Shown: positions 25,369-34,062 of the stretch, in pieces
How positions within the stretch are numbered: position 1 is the first letter of the stretch
How the letters are laid out: every line of letters starts with the position of its first letter
From: Bacillota bacterium
GTDB lineage: Bacteria; Bacillota; Sulfobacillia; JACIYH01
Assembly (NCBI GenBank): GCA_040757085.1
Contig: JBFLXJ010000017.1
Coordinates: 217,095-281,094 of the forward strand
Direction of reading: 5' to 3'
Length of the DNA: 64,000 nucleotides
Notes under the pieces: model-generated
What the model was told of the DNA's origin: nothing
Database searches by the model: none
What the model saw: the letters and a program-made list of their open reading frames with translations, nothing else
Position numbers and translations under genes: made by a program

Positions 25369-26119
25369 GCCCCGTTACCTGGTAGCCGGAGACAGCAGCC
25401 TGGTGGTGGAGCTGGGGGAGGGGATCGACCCCGCCGTCAACCGCCGCGTGCAGGGGTTGGCCCGCCTTATCAGGGAGCACGGTCCCGCCGGGGTCGTCGA
25501 GGTGATTCCTTCTTACCGGTCCGTGCTGGTTTACTACCGGCCGTGGGAACTGCCTCCCCATGCCCTGCTGGGCTGGCTGGCCCGCCTGGAGGTATGGGAA
25601 CCAGACCCCGCGCCCTCGCGGCTCGTACGCATACCTGTGGCCTACGGGGGAGAGTTCGGGCCCGACCTGGAGGAGATTGCCCGTTTTTCCCGCCTGTCCC
25701 CGGAGGAGGTGGTGGCGATCCACGCGGGCCAGGAGTACATGGTGTATTGCCTGGGGTTCGCTCCCGGCTTCCCCTTTCTGGGCAAGGTGCCTCCCGAGAT
25801 CGCCATGCCGCGACTCGCCACTCCGCGTACTCGGGTGCCGGCAGGGTCGGTGGGGATAGCCGGGGAGCAAACCGGTATCTACCCTTCCGAGAGCCCGGGT
25901 GGATGGCGCCTGCTGGGCCGTACGCCCCTTTCCCTGTTCGTACCTCGCCGTGACCCTCCCGCGCTGTTGCAGCCCGGCGACCGGGTGCGACTGCAACCCA
26001 TCAGCGCCGAGGAGTTCCGGGAATGGCAGGAGCGTGCCCAGCGGTGCGGACCCGAAGAACTGTGGGGGGGACTGGTGGAGGAGGGTCGGGAGGAGGGGAG
26101 CGGATCGCCGTGGGATTGA
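25352..26119 (+). CDS. pxpB: 5-oxoprolinase subunit B (KipI-like)
   Basis: The protein is about 255 residues from ATG 25352 (AAGAGGTGG upstream), overlapping the transporter gene by 17 bases. It is a cyclophilin-like carboxyltransferase family protein: GDSSLVVELGEGIDPAVNRRV at the start, then QEYMVYCLGFAPGFPFLGKVP and TPRTRVPAGSVGIAGEQTGIYP, the core family motif. With PxpA and PxpC it cleaves ATP-dependently 5-oxoproline to glutamate. PxpA (LamB/YcsF family) is not in the window. Confidence 0.92.
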   Translation: MPVYAKPRYLVAGDSSLVVELGEGIDPAVNRRVQGLARLIREHGPAGVVEVIPSYRSVLVYYRPWELPPHALLGWLARLEVWEPDPAPSRLVRIPVAYGGEFGPDLEEIARFSRLSPEEVVAIHAGQEYMVYCLGFAPGFPFLGKVPPEIAMPRLATPRTRVPAGSVGIAGEQTGIYPSESPGGWRLLGRTPLSLFVPRRDPPALLQPGDRVRLQPISAEEFREWQERAQRCGPEELWGGLVEEGREEGSGSPWD

Positions 26120-27132
26120 TCAGGGTTGTAGAAGGGGGACTGCTCACCACGGTTCAGGACCTGGGTCGTTTCGGATACCAGGCCCTCGGAGTTTCCCCTG
26201 CGGGGGCCGTGGACGAGTACGCCTTTCGCCTGGCCAATTGGGCGGTTGGGAATCCCCCCGGTGCGGCTGCCCTGGAGATAACCCTCGTCGGCCCCCGACT
26301 GTCCTTCACCCGGGAAACGCTGGTGGCCATTACGGGTGCCGACCTGGGGCCTGTAGTGGACGGCGAGCCTTTCCCCATGTGGAAGGCGGTTACGGTGCCG
26401 GCGGGGGGCACCCTCGCCTTCACGGGCGGTGCTCGGGGATGCCGGGCCTACCTGGCGGTGGCGGGAGGAATCGACGTGCCGCCCGTCCTGGGCTCCCGGT
26501 CCACCGACCTCCTGGGCCGGTTCGGGGGCCTGGAGGGACGTGCCCTGCGGGCGGGAGACGAGCTTCCCATCGGCGCTCCGCCGGCGGGGGCCGGGCCCCG
26601 TCCCATCCCCCCGGAGCTGGTACCCCTGTACCCCGAGCACGTGCTCGCGCGGGTGGTACTGGGTCCCCAGGAGGATCACTTCACCTCCGAGGGGTTGCGG
26701 GTATTCCTGGGATCCTGCTACCAGGTCACCCCCCAGTCCGACCGCATGGGGTTACGCCTTGAGGGTCCCGTCATCCGCCACCGGGGAAGGGCGGACATTG
26801 TCTCCGATGGGATGCCGGCGGGTGCTGTGCAAGTACCCCAGGATGGCCGGCCCCTGGTGGTGCTGGCCAACCGCCAGACGGTGGGCGGTTATCCCAAGAT
26901 CGCCACCGTGATCTCCGCCGACCTCTGGCGCCTGGCCCAGCTTCGCCCGGGATGCCGGGTATCGTTCCGCGCCGTCACACCGGAGGAAGCCCACCGGCTG
27001 GCCATCCGGTACTGGCAACTTTGGGACGAGGATCAACTGGCGGCGCGGGTGAGGGAACAGACGACCAGGTGGCAGATCACGATTTCCGGCTTCCGCTATT
27101 CGCTCTCTCTGGAAGAGTCTCAGGAAGAGTAG
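26110..27132 (+). CDS. pxpC: 5-oxoprolinase subunit C (KipA-like, biotin-dependent carboxyltransferase fold)
   Basis: The protein has 340 residues from GTG 26110 with GGGAGGAGGGGAG upstream, overlapping pxpB by 10 bases. It starts LIRVVEGGLLTTVQDLGRFGYQALGVSPAGAVDEYA, the family N-terminus, and has the later SDRMGLRLEGP and GAVQVPQDGRPLVVLANRQTVGGYPKIATV motifs. It forms the complex with PxpB. Alternative names are KipA antagonist or urea-amidolyase-like domain. Confidence 0.92.
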   Translation: MGLIRVVEGGLLTTVQDLGRFGYQALGVSPAGAVDEYAFRLANWAVGNPPGAAALEITLVGPRLSFTRETLVAITGADLGPVVDGEPFPMWKAVTVPAGGTLAFTGGARGCRAYLAVAGGIDVPPVLGSRSTDLLGRFGGLEGRALRAGDELPIGAPPAGAGPRPIPPELVPLYPEHVLARVVLGPQEDHFTSEGLRVFLGSCYQVTPQSDRMGLRLEGPVIRHRGRADIVSDGMPAGAVQVPQDGRPLVVLANRQTVGGYPKIATVISADLWRLAQLRPGCRVSFRAVTPEEAHRLAIRYWQLWDEDQLAARVREQTTRWQITISGFRYSLSLEESQEE

Positions 27133-27179
27133 TCACCGCCGTCCGCGAAGCCGGCGTACATAGTGCTGCAAAGGAGCTG

Positions 27180-27674
27180 ATGGAATTGCTCGTGCGCGAA
27201 TTCGGGACGGGCCGTTGCCTGATGGGCCGTTTGTCCCCCGGAGATGACCTGCTGGGGACCCTGGAGGCCCTGGTGAGGGAAAGGAGCATCACATCCGGGC
27301 AGGTCCAGTTCATCGGGGCGCTGCAGAAAGGTGCCCTGGGATACTACGATCAGACGGTGCGTCAGTATCGCGTCATCACTCTGGATCGGCATCTGGAGAT
27401 AGCGGCGGGGATGGGAAATGTATCCCTCCGGGACGGCCAACCCATGGTACATGCTCACCTGGTGCTTTCCGACGAGGAGGGGCACTGCTGGGGAGGCCAC
27501 TTGGTTCCGGGCAACGTGGTATTTGCCTGCGAGTTCGCCCTCCTGGTACTGGAGGGTGAACCCTGGTCCCGCTACCCCGACGATTACACCGGCCTCGCCC
27601 TCTGGCGCCAGCCCGGCGCCGCCACGGCAGCCTGCCGCCCGGCCGCGGGGTGCGGTGCCCGGCGAGGAAACTGA
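27180..27674 (+). CDS. PPC/DUF296-domain protein
   Basis: The protein has 164 residues from ATG 27180 (AAGGAGC upstream). The PCC/PPC domain fills most of it: FGTGRCLMGRLSPGDDLLGTLEALV, SGQVQFIGALQKGALGYYD, the family GNVSLRDGQPMVHAHLVLSDEEG with likely metal-binding histidines, and GGHLVPGNVVFACEFALLVLEG. Bacterial members are trimers of unknown function; plant versions are fused to AT-hook DNA-binding motifs, which are absent here. The last 25 residues are Ala/Arg/Cys-rich and probably not part of the fold. Confidence 0.85.
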   Translation: MELLVREFGTGRCLMGRLSPGDDLLGTLEALVRERSITSGQVQFIGALQKGALGYYDQTVRQYRVITLDRHLEIAAGMGNVSLRDGQPMVHAHLVLSDEEGHCWGGHLVPGNVVFACEFALLVLEGEPWSRYPDDYTGLALWRQPGAATAACRPAAGCGARRGN

Positions 27675-27688
27675 GGAGGGAAGACACG

Positions 27689-28414
27689 ATGGAGAGGGAG
27701 ACACCGGCAGGATGGCAGATGCAGCGGGTCTCGAGTTACCACCGGGGGCAGAGCTTCCCGGGACGCCAGGGGGAGAGACCAGCTCCCTACCGTGAATATC
27801 CGGAGCGTCTGGCCCTGGTGCAGCTTCCCCAGCCGGTTACTACGGGAGGTCCCGGGCTCTGGGAGGTGATGAGGACCCGCCGCACGGAGCGCTCGTACCG
27901 CCCCGACGCCATCACCCCGGTCGAAGTGGCCCAGCTGGTATGGGCGGCCCAGGGCATCACCGGCAACCACCTGCGCCTGCGTACGGTCCCCTCGGCGGGG
28001 GCTCTGCATCCCTTCGAACTCTTCCTGGTGGTGAACCGGGTGACCGGCCTGGAGCCGGGGCTCTACCACTACCACGTGCCCACCGCTTCCCTGGAGTTCC
28101 TGCGGCCGGGTGAGCTGGGGGACACTCTGGCCCGAGCGGCCCTCGACCAGGACATGATGTCCCGGGCTGCGCTCAACGTGGCCCTGGCCGCCGTGGTGAG
28201 GCGCGCGGTCTGGCGGTACCACGAGCGAGCGTGGCGTTACATGTACCTGGATGCCGGGCACATCATGCAGAACCTGGCACTGGCGGCTGCCGCGCTGGGG
28301 CTGGGGCTATGTCCCATCGGCGCCTACTACGACGGTGAGGTGGACCACCTCTTCGGTCTGGACGGGGAGGAGGAAACCATCATGTACATGGCGTCGATAG
28401 GACGTAGGCTCTGA
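27689..28414 (+). CDS. SagB-type nitroreductase-fold oxidoreductase
   Basis: The protein has 241 residues from ATG 27689 (GAGGAGGGAAG upstream). FMN-binding nitroreductase signatures are present: MRTRRTERSYRPDAITPVEVAQLVWAAQG, then SAGALHPFELFLVV, the later YLDAGHIMQNLALAAAALGLGLCPIG and a C-terminal MASIGRRL. Such proteins oxidise azolines in thiazole/oxazole peptides when paired with SagC/SagD. No cyclodehydratase or precursor peptide is seen here, so a stand-alone reductase of small molecules is more likely. Confidence 0.85.
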   Translation: MERETPAGWQMQRVSSYHRGQSFPGRQGERPAPYREYPERLALVQLPQPVTTGGPGLWEVMRTRRTERSYRPDAITPVEVAQLVWAAQGITGNHLRLRTVPSAGALHPFELFLVVNRVTGLEPGLYHYHVPTASLEFLRPGELGDTLARAALDQDMMSRAALNVALAAVVRRAVWRYHERAWRYMYLDAGHIMQNLALAAAALGLGLCPIGAYYDGEVDHLFGLDGEEETIMYMASIGRRL

Positions 28415-28529
28415 GGTGCGGCCAGGGGAGCCCTCGTTTGCCCTTCGGCTTCGCACGAGCGCCTCGAGGGTGTGGGTTCCGGGTTCGCGTGGCGCGCTAG
28501 CGGATATACTGGTCGGGGAGGTGGTGCTC

Positions 28530-28781
28530 GTGGGCGAGACTCCCCGGCCTCCCCGGCGGGAAGGCGAGGACAAGGCGGGTGACCCGCGACAGGATCCCCA
28601 GTTGCAGGCGGAGATTTACGAGGAGCAAGCCTCGCGCCAGCCCCAGTTGATCCCCCTCCTGTTCGCCTGGACGCAGCCGGATGAGATCAGGGATCGTTCC
28701 CATTACCTTTCCCGTCTCGTGCGTGGCAAGGCGGTGAGGGAAAAAGGAGGAATCAGCCCCGGCGAAGCGAATCCCCGCTAG
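28530..28781 (+). CDS. Small hypothetical protein
   Basis: The protein has about 83 residues from GTG 28530, chosen because GGGGAGG at 28515-28521 precedes it; the frame is open back to 28416. It is polar with a Pro/Arg-rich start and a possible helical middle (LQAEIYEEQASRQPQLIPLLF), with no cysteines, spans or signal peptide. No family is recognised. A TATACT at 28505-28510 could be a -10 element, but no matching -35 is seen. Confidence 0.45.
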   Translation: MGETPRPPRREGEDKAGDPRQDPQLQAEIYEEQASRQPQLIPLLFAWTQPDEIRDRSHYLSRLVRGKAVREKGGISPGEANPR

Positions 28782-28858
28782 GGAACCGCGCCTGGCCGCC
28801 GGGCTTGCCGGATGAAGGAGGAGCCAGCGGCCGGTAGCCGATTGCCTGGGGGGACTGT

Positions 28859-30160
28859 GTGAGCAGGGTTATTGCCCGCTGGCGGCAGAGATTCAGGCTC
28901 CTGCTGCTGGCGTATCAACTACCGGATGCCGTAACCCGAGAGAACGCGTACAACAGCCTGGTGGACGGGGCCCTTTTTGCGGCAGCGCAGGGCCTCACCA
29001 ATCCTTTTCTGGGTCCTTTTGCCATGGCCCTGGGGGGCTCGGATGTCCACGTGGGACTGGTAACGGCGGCGCCGGCCCTGGGGGGTCTGGTGGGCCAGTT
29101 GCCCGCGGTGTGGCTCACCGAGCGGTCGCCCACCCGTATGCCGGTGGTGCTTGCCTATACCCTGGTTCACCGCCTGTTCTTCCTGTTCTTCGCTGCATTG
29201 CCGTTCCTGGTCGGAATTCCGCGGGCGTGGTTGCTGGTGATCGGGTTGGGGCTGGCCACCATCCCCGCCACGGTGACGAACACGGCTTGGACCACCCTGA
29301 TGGCCGAACTGTTCCCGGGCCGTTTGCGGGCTCAGGTTTTCGCGGACCGCAACATGTGGGCGGCTCTGGCTACCCTGGCGGGAACGGCGGTGGCCGGTCC
29401 CCTGCTGGATGCCCTGCCGGAACCCTGGAACTGGTGGGCGCTATTCCTCCTGGCCTTCGCCTGCCTGATGGGGTCTTACCTGTTCCTTGCCCGCCTGCGG
29501 GAGGAGACACCACGGGCAGGGGTGCCGGCGGGCCAGGCCTCTGCAGGCTTGCGGGGCTACGGAGAAATCCTGCGCAACCGGGAATTTCTGGCCTTTCTGT
29601 TCCCGGTGGCCGTCTTTTACAGCGGCATGATGCTGGCTGTCCCCATGTACCCCATCATCTACGTGCGCAAGTTAGACCTGGCGAACAGCTGGATAGCTTC
29701 GTTTTCCCTCGTCTCCGGGATTTGCTCCGTTGTAACCTACCGCTACTGGGGGCGGGTGTGCGTGCGACGGGGGAACCACTTCGTTTTTACCCTGGCCGCG
29801 GCCGTCCATGTCGCCTTTCCCCTCGGATACGCCCTGGCAGGATCCCCTTACGTGCTCCTGTTCTGGTCAGTGGTGGGAGGAGTGTTCGGGGCCGCTTTCA
29901 ACCTGGCCCTCTTCAACCTGCTGCTCGACGTGTCTCCGGGTGAAGGCCGTCCGCGGTACGTGGGTGTGTATAACCTCGTCATCAACGGCACTACCCTGAT
30001 CTTTCCCATGCTGGGCGTGGCTGCTTTCATGGCCTGGGGTCTGTACGTGGCCATGGGGATATCCACCCTGGGTAGACTGCTGGGGACCGGCCTGCTGATC
30101 TACTATGCTCGCACCACCCGCCCGGGGCTGCCGCGGGCGGTAGCGCAGTTGCCCGCCTGA
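28859..30160 (+). CDS. Major facilitator superfamily transporter
   Basis: The protein has 433 residues from GTG 28859. About twelve hydrophobic spans are visible in two halves separated by a loop near residue 220 (REETPRAGVPAG). The N-terminus begins RENAYNSLVDGALFAAAQGLTNPFLGPFAMALGG, a pattern of Clostridia MFS proteins. The substrate is unknown. Its 3' end faces that of the M23 peptidase gene, only six bases away. Confidence 0.83.
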   Translation: MSRVIARWRQRFRLLLLAYQLPDAVTRENAYNSLVDGALFAAAQGLTNPFLGPFAMALGGSDVHVGLVTAAPALGGLVGQLPAVWLTERSPTRMPVVLAYTLVHRLFFLFFAALPFLVGIPRAWLLVIGLGLATIPATVTNTAWTTLMAELFPGRLRAQVFADRNMWAALATLAGTAVAGPLLDALPEPWNWWALFLLAFACLMGSYLFLARLREETPRAGVPAGQASAGLRGYGEILRNREFLAFLFPVAVFYSGMMLAVPMYPIIYVRKLDLANSWIASFSLVSGICSVVTYRYWGRVCVRRGNHFVFTLAAAVHVAFPLGYALAGSPYVLLFWSVVGGVFGAAFNLALFNLLLDVSPGEGRPRYVGVYNLVINGTTLIFPMLGVAAFMAWGLYVAMGISTLGRLLGTGLLIYYARTTRPGLPRAVAQLPA

Positions 30161-30165
30161 GGCCG

Positions 30166-31101
30166 TCAGCGGGACAGGGACTGCAGCCAGGGTCGGGGTC
30201 CGATCAGCGACATGGGGTCCACCGCGGTGAAACCCACGGTGGTGGACCAGTGCAGGTGGGGGCCGGTGGAGAACCCGGTGTTTCCAACCCACCCCACCAC
30301 CTGGCCCTTTGTGACCCTATCGCCCACCTTCACACCGATCCGGCTCAGGTGAGAGTAAGAAGAGAACAGGAAGAGACCGTGATCGATGATCACCGTCAGT
30401 CCGGCAGCGTGCAGGCGGCCGGCAAACACCACCTGCCCGCCGTTGGTTGCCAGCACGGGTGCTCCGGCGGGAGCCGCCAGGTCGATGCCCGAGTGCCTGC
30501 CTGCCTCCCGGTCGTTGATGTAGCGGGTCAAGCCGTAAGGGGTGCTTACCGGCGCGTCGACGGGCATGATGAATTCCCCCTCCCACAGGGGACGGGGGGC
30601 GGAGTTGCTCTTGGCTTTCCTGACTCTTGCCTGATCTTCCCGTAGCTTTTGCTCAGACCGTGCTTCCGTCTGAGACGGAGTAGCCCGGATGCGGGAGACG
30701 GGGAACTGGCGCGGCCGCACGTTGACCATAGCGGTGACTTCGCCAGGCGCGCCCGGCCCCTCGAGTCGTGCCGTCACCAAGGCCTTACCCGGGTCCTGGG
30801 ATGCCGGGACTCCCACCAGTGCCACCAGGCGGTTGCCCACCTGGAACATGGGCTGTTCCCTTCCAAATGCCTCCAGGGTAGCTGCGGGGAGGGGTCCCCC
30901 GATGGTCCACAGGGTACCCAGGGCGGCCTCGCCGGGGGCGAGATCAGCGGGCTCCACGACCAGCAGGAATTGCGGGGATGCGGGCGGGGGGTGGAAAGGC
31001 AGAGACTGGCGGCAACCGGTGGTGCCCACCAGGCACAATCCCAGCAGGAAGAGCATCGTTGCCAGCCGGGCGGGAGGCCCGCACTGGGTCTTGCCGGGCA
31101 C
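30166..31101 (-). CDS. M23-family zinc endopeptidase, probable lipoprotein or secreted
   Basis: The protein has 311 residues with GTG start at 31101 (minus strand). The N-terminus has a hydrophobic segment ending LVGTTGC, a weak lipobox with Cys30. After an unknown region of about 140 residues comes a LytM/M23 domain: HSGIDLAAPAGAPVLA (first metal ligands), SYSHLSRIGVKVGDRV and GPHLHWS. It cuts peptide cross-links in cell wall. A sigma-K-like promoter faces this gene from 31205-31233, which suggests sporulation-time expression, as for LytH in Bacillus. That parallel is inferred. Confidence 0.88.
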   Translation of the reverse strand: MPGKTQCGPPARLATMLFLLGLCLVGTTGCRQSLPFHPPPASPQFLLVVEPADLAPGEAALGTLWTIGGPLPAATLEAFGREQPMFQVGNRLVALVGVPASQDPGKALVTARLEGPGAPGEVTAMVNVRPRQFPVSRIRATPSQTEARSEQKLREDQARVRKAKSNSAPRPLWEGEFIMPVDAPVSTPYGLTRYINDREAGRHSGIDLAAPAGAPVLATNGGQVVFAGRLHAAGLTVIIDHGLFLFSSYSHLSRIGVKVGDRVTKGQVVGWVGNTGFSTGPHLHWSTTVGFTAVDPMSLIGPRPWLQSLSR

Positions 31102-31181
31102 CTTGCCTCACCCCCTGGCCCTTTTGTGTAACATCTTGGCGCCCATTATGGTGAAGTCCTTCCCGGCGAGCCGGCGATTCT

Positions 31182-31211
31182 CACCACCGGAGCGGGCTCC
31201 GGCATATATTA
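31182..31211 (+). promoter_or_regulatory. Sigma-K-like promoter for the split SPOCS gene
   Basis: CACC (31182-31185) and CATATATTA (31203-31211) are 17 bp apart. This fits the sporulation mother-cell sigma-K pattern (mACm, 16-17 bp, CATAnnnTA) at every fixed position. The gene start is at 31270, about 50 nt after the expected transcript start. AT-rich boxes are rare by chance in such GC-rich DNA. Confidence 0.5.
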
Positions 31212-31233
31212 TGGTAGCCCAGGGGTATCTGTG
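31205..31233 (-). promoter_or_regulatory. Divergent sigma-K-like promoter for the M23 peptidase
   Basis: On the minus strand CACA (31233-31230), a 16-bp spacer and CATAATATA (31213-31205) again fit mACm/CATAnnnTA. The -10 box overlaps that of the opposite promoter, so the two genes would share control. It lies about 100 nt before the peptidase start. Confidence 0.4.
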
Positions 31234-31269
31234 GCCTACCAGATTTCCGGGAAGAAAGGAGGTTTAGAA

Positions 31270-32517
31270 GTGAGCCAGATAAGACAGCAACTGATCGTCA
31301 CCCGGGAGCCGCTCCGCCTGGAGGAGGTGGTGGCTGAGGGAACGACCCAGCAAAACGTGCTGGGCACCATCGTGGTTCCGCCCCAGAAGCCCAGCGTCAC
31401 CCAGGTCATCGACAGCATGGGTCAGGTGACCATAACCAAGGTGACTGTTGTCCCCGACAAGGTGCTGGTGGAAGGCATCCTGTCGGTGAAGGTCATCTAC
31501 GAGGCGGCGGTACCGGCCCAGACAGTGCACGTGGTACACGGTGACATCGCCTTCACCGGGTTCGTGGTGCTCCCCGGCGTGGAACCCGACATGGTCGCCC
31601 AGGTGACGGCCGAGATCGAGCACCTGGCGGTGGACGTGGGTGTCGACGGGCGAACCCTGGAGGTGGTTGCCATCCTCCGCCTGACCGCTCGCGTCGTGCG
31701 CACCGTGGAACTGGAGGTGGTAACCGAGGTCACCGGGGTCGAGGGTTTGCAGGTCCAGCGGGAGGCTATCCGCACCGAAGTCACTGTGGGTGAGGGCGAG
31801 CGGCAGGCAGTGGTGCAGAGCACCATCCCCGTGCCTCCTCAGAAACCTTCTGTTGCCCAGGTCATCGACTTCCTGGCCACCACCCGCGTGACCGAAGTGC
31901 GCCCCTTGCCCAACAAGGTAATCGTCGAGGGTGAAATCGACATCAAGATCATCTACGAGGCAGCGGTGCCCACGCAGACGGTGCACGTCCTGCACGCCAC
32001 CATCCCGTTCCACCAGTTCGTGGAGGTGCCCGGTGCCCAGCCTGGCATGATGGTGACCGCCGACGTCAGCATCGAGCACGCCACCTTCGAGGTGGGGCCG
32101 GAAGGGCGCAGCATCGTGGCCCGCATCATCCTGATGGTGCGTGCCCGGGTCACCCGCACGGAAACCATCAACGTGGTGGTCAACGTGACGGGCGTGGCCG
32201 GCCTGCAGGTGGAGTTCGCCACGGTGAGAGTGGTCGAGGCACGCGGGCAGGGCACCACTCAGAGTATCGTACGCGAGGTCGTGGACATCCCCGAGACCAA
32301 ACCCGATGCCGTGCAGATCCTGGACATCCGTACCACGGCCCGCACCCGCCGGGTGATCGTGGTGCCGCGCAAGGTGATCATCGAGGGCACCTTGCAGCAG
32401 AAGATCATGTACGAGGGCCGCACCTTCGACCAGGCCGTCCACGTGGTCGAGCACACCACCGACTTCTCCAATTTCGTCGTTAATCTTCCCTTGCCACTGC
32501 GCACCGCCGGTTGGTAG
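31270..32517 (+). CDS. SPOCS (DUF3794) repeat protein, 5' part of a split gene; third domain cut
   Basis: The frame has 415 residues from GTG 31270 behind AAGAAAGGAGGT. It contains two complete SPOCS/DUF3794 domains (repeats begin near residues 32 and 185; period about 153) and the first half of a third (from about 336). In each full domain FVV/FVE is followed by about 55 more domain residues. In the third, FVV at 402-404 is followed only by NLPLPLRTAGW and a stop. SPOCS domains occur in spore-coat assembly proteins such as SpoVID. The missing tail is found at 63707-64000, so this is read as a gene interrupted by the element at 32479-63710. Confidence 0.9.
   Translation: MSQIRQQLIVTREPLRLEEVVAEGTTQQNVLGTIVVPPQKPSVTQVIDSMGQVTITKVTVVPDKVLVEGILSVKVIYEAAVPAQTVHVVHGDIAFTGFVVLPGVEPDMVAQVTAEIEHLAVDVGVDGRTLEVVAILRLTARVVRTVELEVVTEVTGVEGLQVQREAIRTEVTVGEGERQAVVQSTIPVPPQKPSVAQVIDFLATTRVTEVRPLPNKVIVEGEIDIKIIYEAAVPTQTVHVLHATIPFHQFVEVPGAQPGMMVTADVSIEHATFEVGPEGRSIVARIILMVRARVTRTETINVVVNVTGVAGLQVEFATVRVVEARGQGTTQSIVREVVDIPETKPDAVQILDIRTTARTRRVIVVPRKVIIEGTLQQKIMYEGRTFDQAVHVVEHTTDFSNFVVNLPLPLRTAGW
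32473..32482 (+). other. Left attachment half-site (attL core) of the 31-kb element
   Basis: TTCGTCGTTA lies in codons 402-405 of the SPOCS gene. It matches TTCGTGGTTA at 63701-63710 at nine of ten bases. GTTA (32479-32482) is the likely shared core. Downstream of it the SPOCS homology stops at once. The exact crossover bases are inferred. Confidence 0.65.
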
Positions 32518-32622
32518 ATGGTGCCCGCGTGCCAGGATTGGCATGTGGAGCTTGCGACATCGTGGGGCGCCCGCAACTCCGCCCTTGGTCGTGCACGTCC
32601 AGCACCGCCTCAGGGCGGGCAC

Positions 32623-32650
32623 TTGACAAGAGCGTATCCGTGTATACAAT
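32623..32650 (+). promoter_or_regulatory. Strong sigma-A promoter at the left end of the element
   Basis: A perfect TTGACA (32623-32628), a 16-bp spacer and TACAAT (32645-32650) precede the NifV-like gene. The first cargo gene therefore has its own vegetative promoter and does not depend on the interrupted spore gene. Confidence 0.75.
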
Positions 32651-32684
32651 CATCCTTAAATCCAACAGGAAAGGGGTAAGGGCG

Positions 32685-33839
32685 GTGGGGGGCAGGCGCA
32701 TCTTTGTGGTGGATACTACCCTCCGCGATGGGGAGCAGACGGCCGGTGTGGTGTTCACACCCCAGGAAAAGGAGTACATTGCGTGCCTCCTGGACGATCT
32801 GGGGGTGGACGAAATCGAGGCTGGCATTCCGGTGATGGGGGGAGCTGAGAAGGAGGCAGTACGGGCAATTGCCCGTCTGGGGTTGAGGGCGAGGGTCATG
32901 GCCTGGAACCGGGCGCTCCCGGAGGACCTGCGTCACTCGCTGGAGTGTGAGGTCCAGGCGGTGGCACTGTCCATCTCCGTTTCCGACATCCAGATCCAAA
33001 AGAAGTTGAGGGCGACCCGACGGTGGGTTCTGGAAACCATGGCGCGCACCACGGAGATGGCTAGGGAGCAGCGGCTCTACGTCTCGGTGAGCGCGGAAGA
33101 CGCCTCGCGGGCTGACCCCGATTTCCTCGTGGAATTCGCCAGGACGGCGCGGGACGCGGGCGCTCACCGCCTCCGCTTCTGCGATACAGTCGGCATGATG
33201 CATCCCCTGGCGGTGCATGGTGCGGTGGCCCGGTTACTCGAAGCAGTACCGGGGTTGCCGGTAGAGATGCACACCCACAATGACCTGGGACTGGCCACCG
33301 CCAACGCACTGGCCGGGGTCATGGCGGGGGCGTCCTTCGTGGGCGTGACAGTGGGCGGGCTGGGCGAGAGAGCCGGCAACGCGGCCCTGGAAGAAGTGGT
33401 GATGGGGCTCAAGCACCTTCTGGGGTACGAGACGGGGATTGATACCCGCTGCCTGGCCCGGGTTGCCGATTACGTGGGCGCTGCGGCGGGCAGGCCGGTA
33501 CCGGCAGGCAAGCCGGTGGTGGGCCCCGGCGTGTTCGCGCACGAGTCGGGGATTCACGTGGACGGCGTGCTGAAGGATCCCAGCACCTACGAACCTTTCG
33601 ATCCGGCCGAGGTGGGGTTGGTCCGCCGCCTGGTGGTTGGCAAGCACTCCGGTGCGGCTGCCATCCTCGCCTCCTTGCGGAGATCCGGTATTGAACCGGA
33701 TGGCACCCTGATTCCCGACCTCCTCGCTCGCGTCCGCCAGTGTGCCGTCGATTTGAAGCGTTCGCTTCAGGATTGGGAACTTGTACGCCTGTACCGGAAG
33801 CTGGAGGGGCAGCGGATGGCCAATGCTGGGTCGCAGTGA
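32685..33839 (+). CDS. Homocitrate synthase/isopropylmalate synthase family protein (NifV-like)
   Basis: The protein has 384 residues from GTG 32685 with AGGAAAGGGG upstream. The catalytic TIM barrel has VVDTTLRDGEQTAGV at its start, HTHNDLGLATANALAG with the metal-binding histidines, GGLGERAGNAALEEV, and HESGIHVDGVLKDPSTYEPF in the C-terminal linker. It condenses acetyl-CoA with a 2-oxo acid. The length and short C-terminus fit NifV/homocitrate synthase better than LeuA. No nif genes are nearby, so the oxo-acid substrate is open. Confidence 0.87.
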   Translation: MGGRRIFVVDTTLRDGEQTAGVVFTPQEKEYIACLLDDLGVDEIEAGIPVMGGAEKEAVRAIARLGLRARVMAWNRALPEDLRHSLECEVQAVALSISVSDIQIQKKLRATRRWVLETMARTTEMAREQRLYVSVSAEDASRADPDFLVEFARTARDAGAHRLRFCDTVGMMHPLAVHGAVARLLEAVPGLPVEMHTHNDLGLATANALAGVMAGASFVGVTVGGLGERAGNAALEEVVMGLKHLLGYETGIDTRCLARVADYVGAAAGRPVPAGKPVVGPGVFAHESGIHVDGVLKDPSTYEPFDPAEVGLVRRLVVGKHSGAAAILASLRRSGIEPDGTLIPDLLARVRQCAVDLKRSLQDWELVRLYRKLEGQRMANAGSQ

Positions 33840-33998
33840 CGGGGGGCGAAGGGCGTGGCCCCAAATCGTGCTTCGCTACCGGGGGGCTGGTGGGTTTTAG
33901 CTGCCAAGTCGCCGGATGCCGGTTGCTCGGGCCCGGTTGCGCCCGCCGTGTTCCCTGGAAGCCTGTGCCAGAGTGTAACCGGATGGTAATTTTGACGA

Positions 33999-34027
33999 CT
34001 GACAAGACCCGGGCAACATGGTAGAAT
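33999..34027 (+). promoter_or_regulatory. Promoter for the GGDEF gene
   Basis: CTGACA (33999-34004), a 17-bp spacer and TAGAAT (34022-34027). The expected transcript start near 34034 lies after the earliest possible in-frame ATG (34018), which supports the GTG at 34063 as the real start. Confidence 0.55.
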
Positions 34028-34062
34028 GTGACCTTGGCCAAACGGAGGTGGGGGAGAAGCAT

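Noticed and set aside
27689-28414. Thiazole/oxazole-modified peptide cluster around the SagB-like gene
   Set aside because: No SagC/SagD cyclodehydratase, precursor peptide or dedicated exporter is nearby.
31264-32649. 461-codon minus-strand frame opposite the SPOCS gene
   Set aside because: His/Asp-rich translation of the complement of a Val-rich repeat gene; no domain or start signal.
33992-34027. TTGACG at 33992 as -35 for the GGDEF promoter
   Set aside because: It would be 24 bp from TAGAAT; CTGACA at 33999 gives the proper 17-bp spacing.
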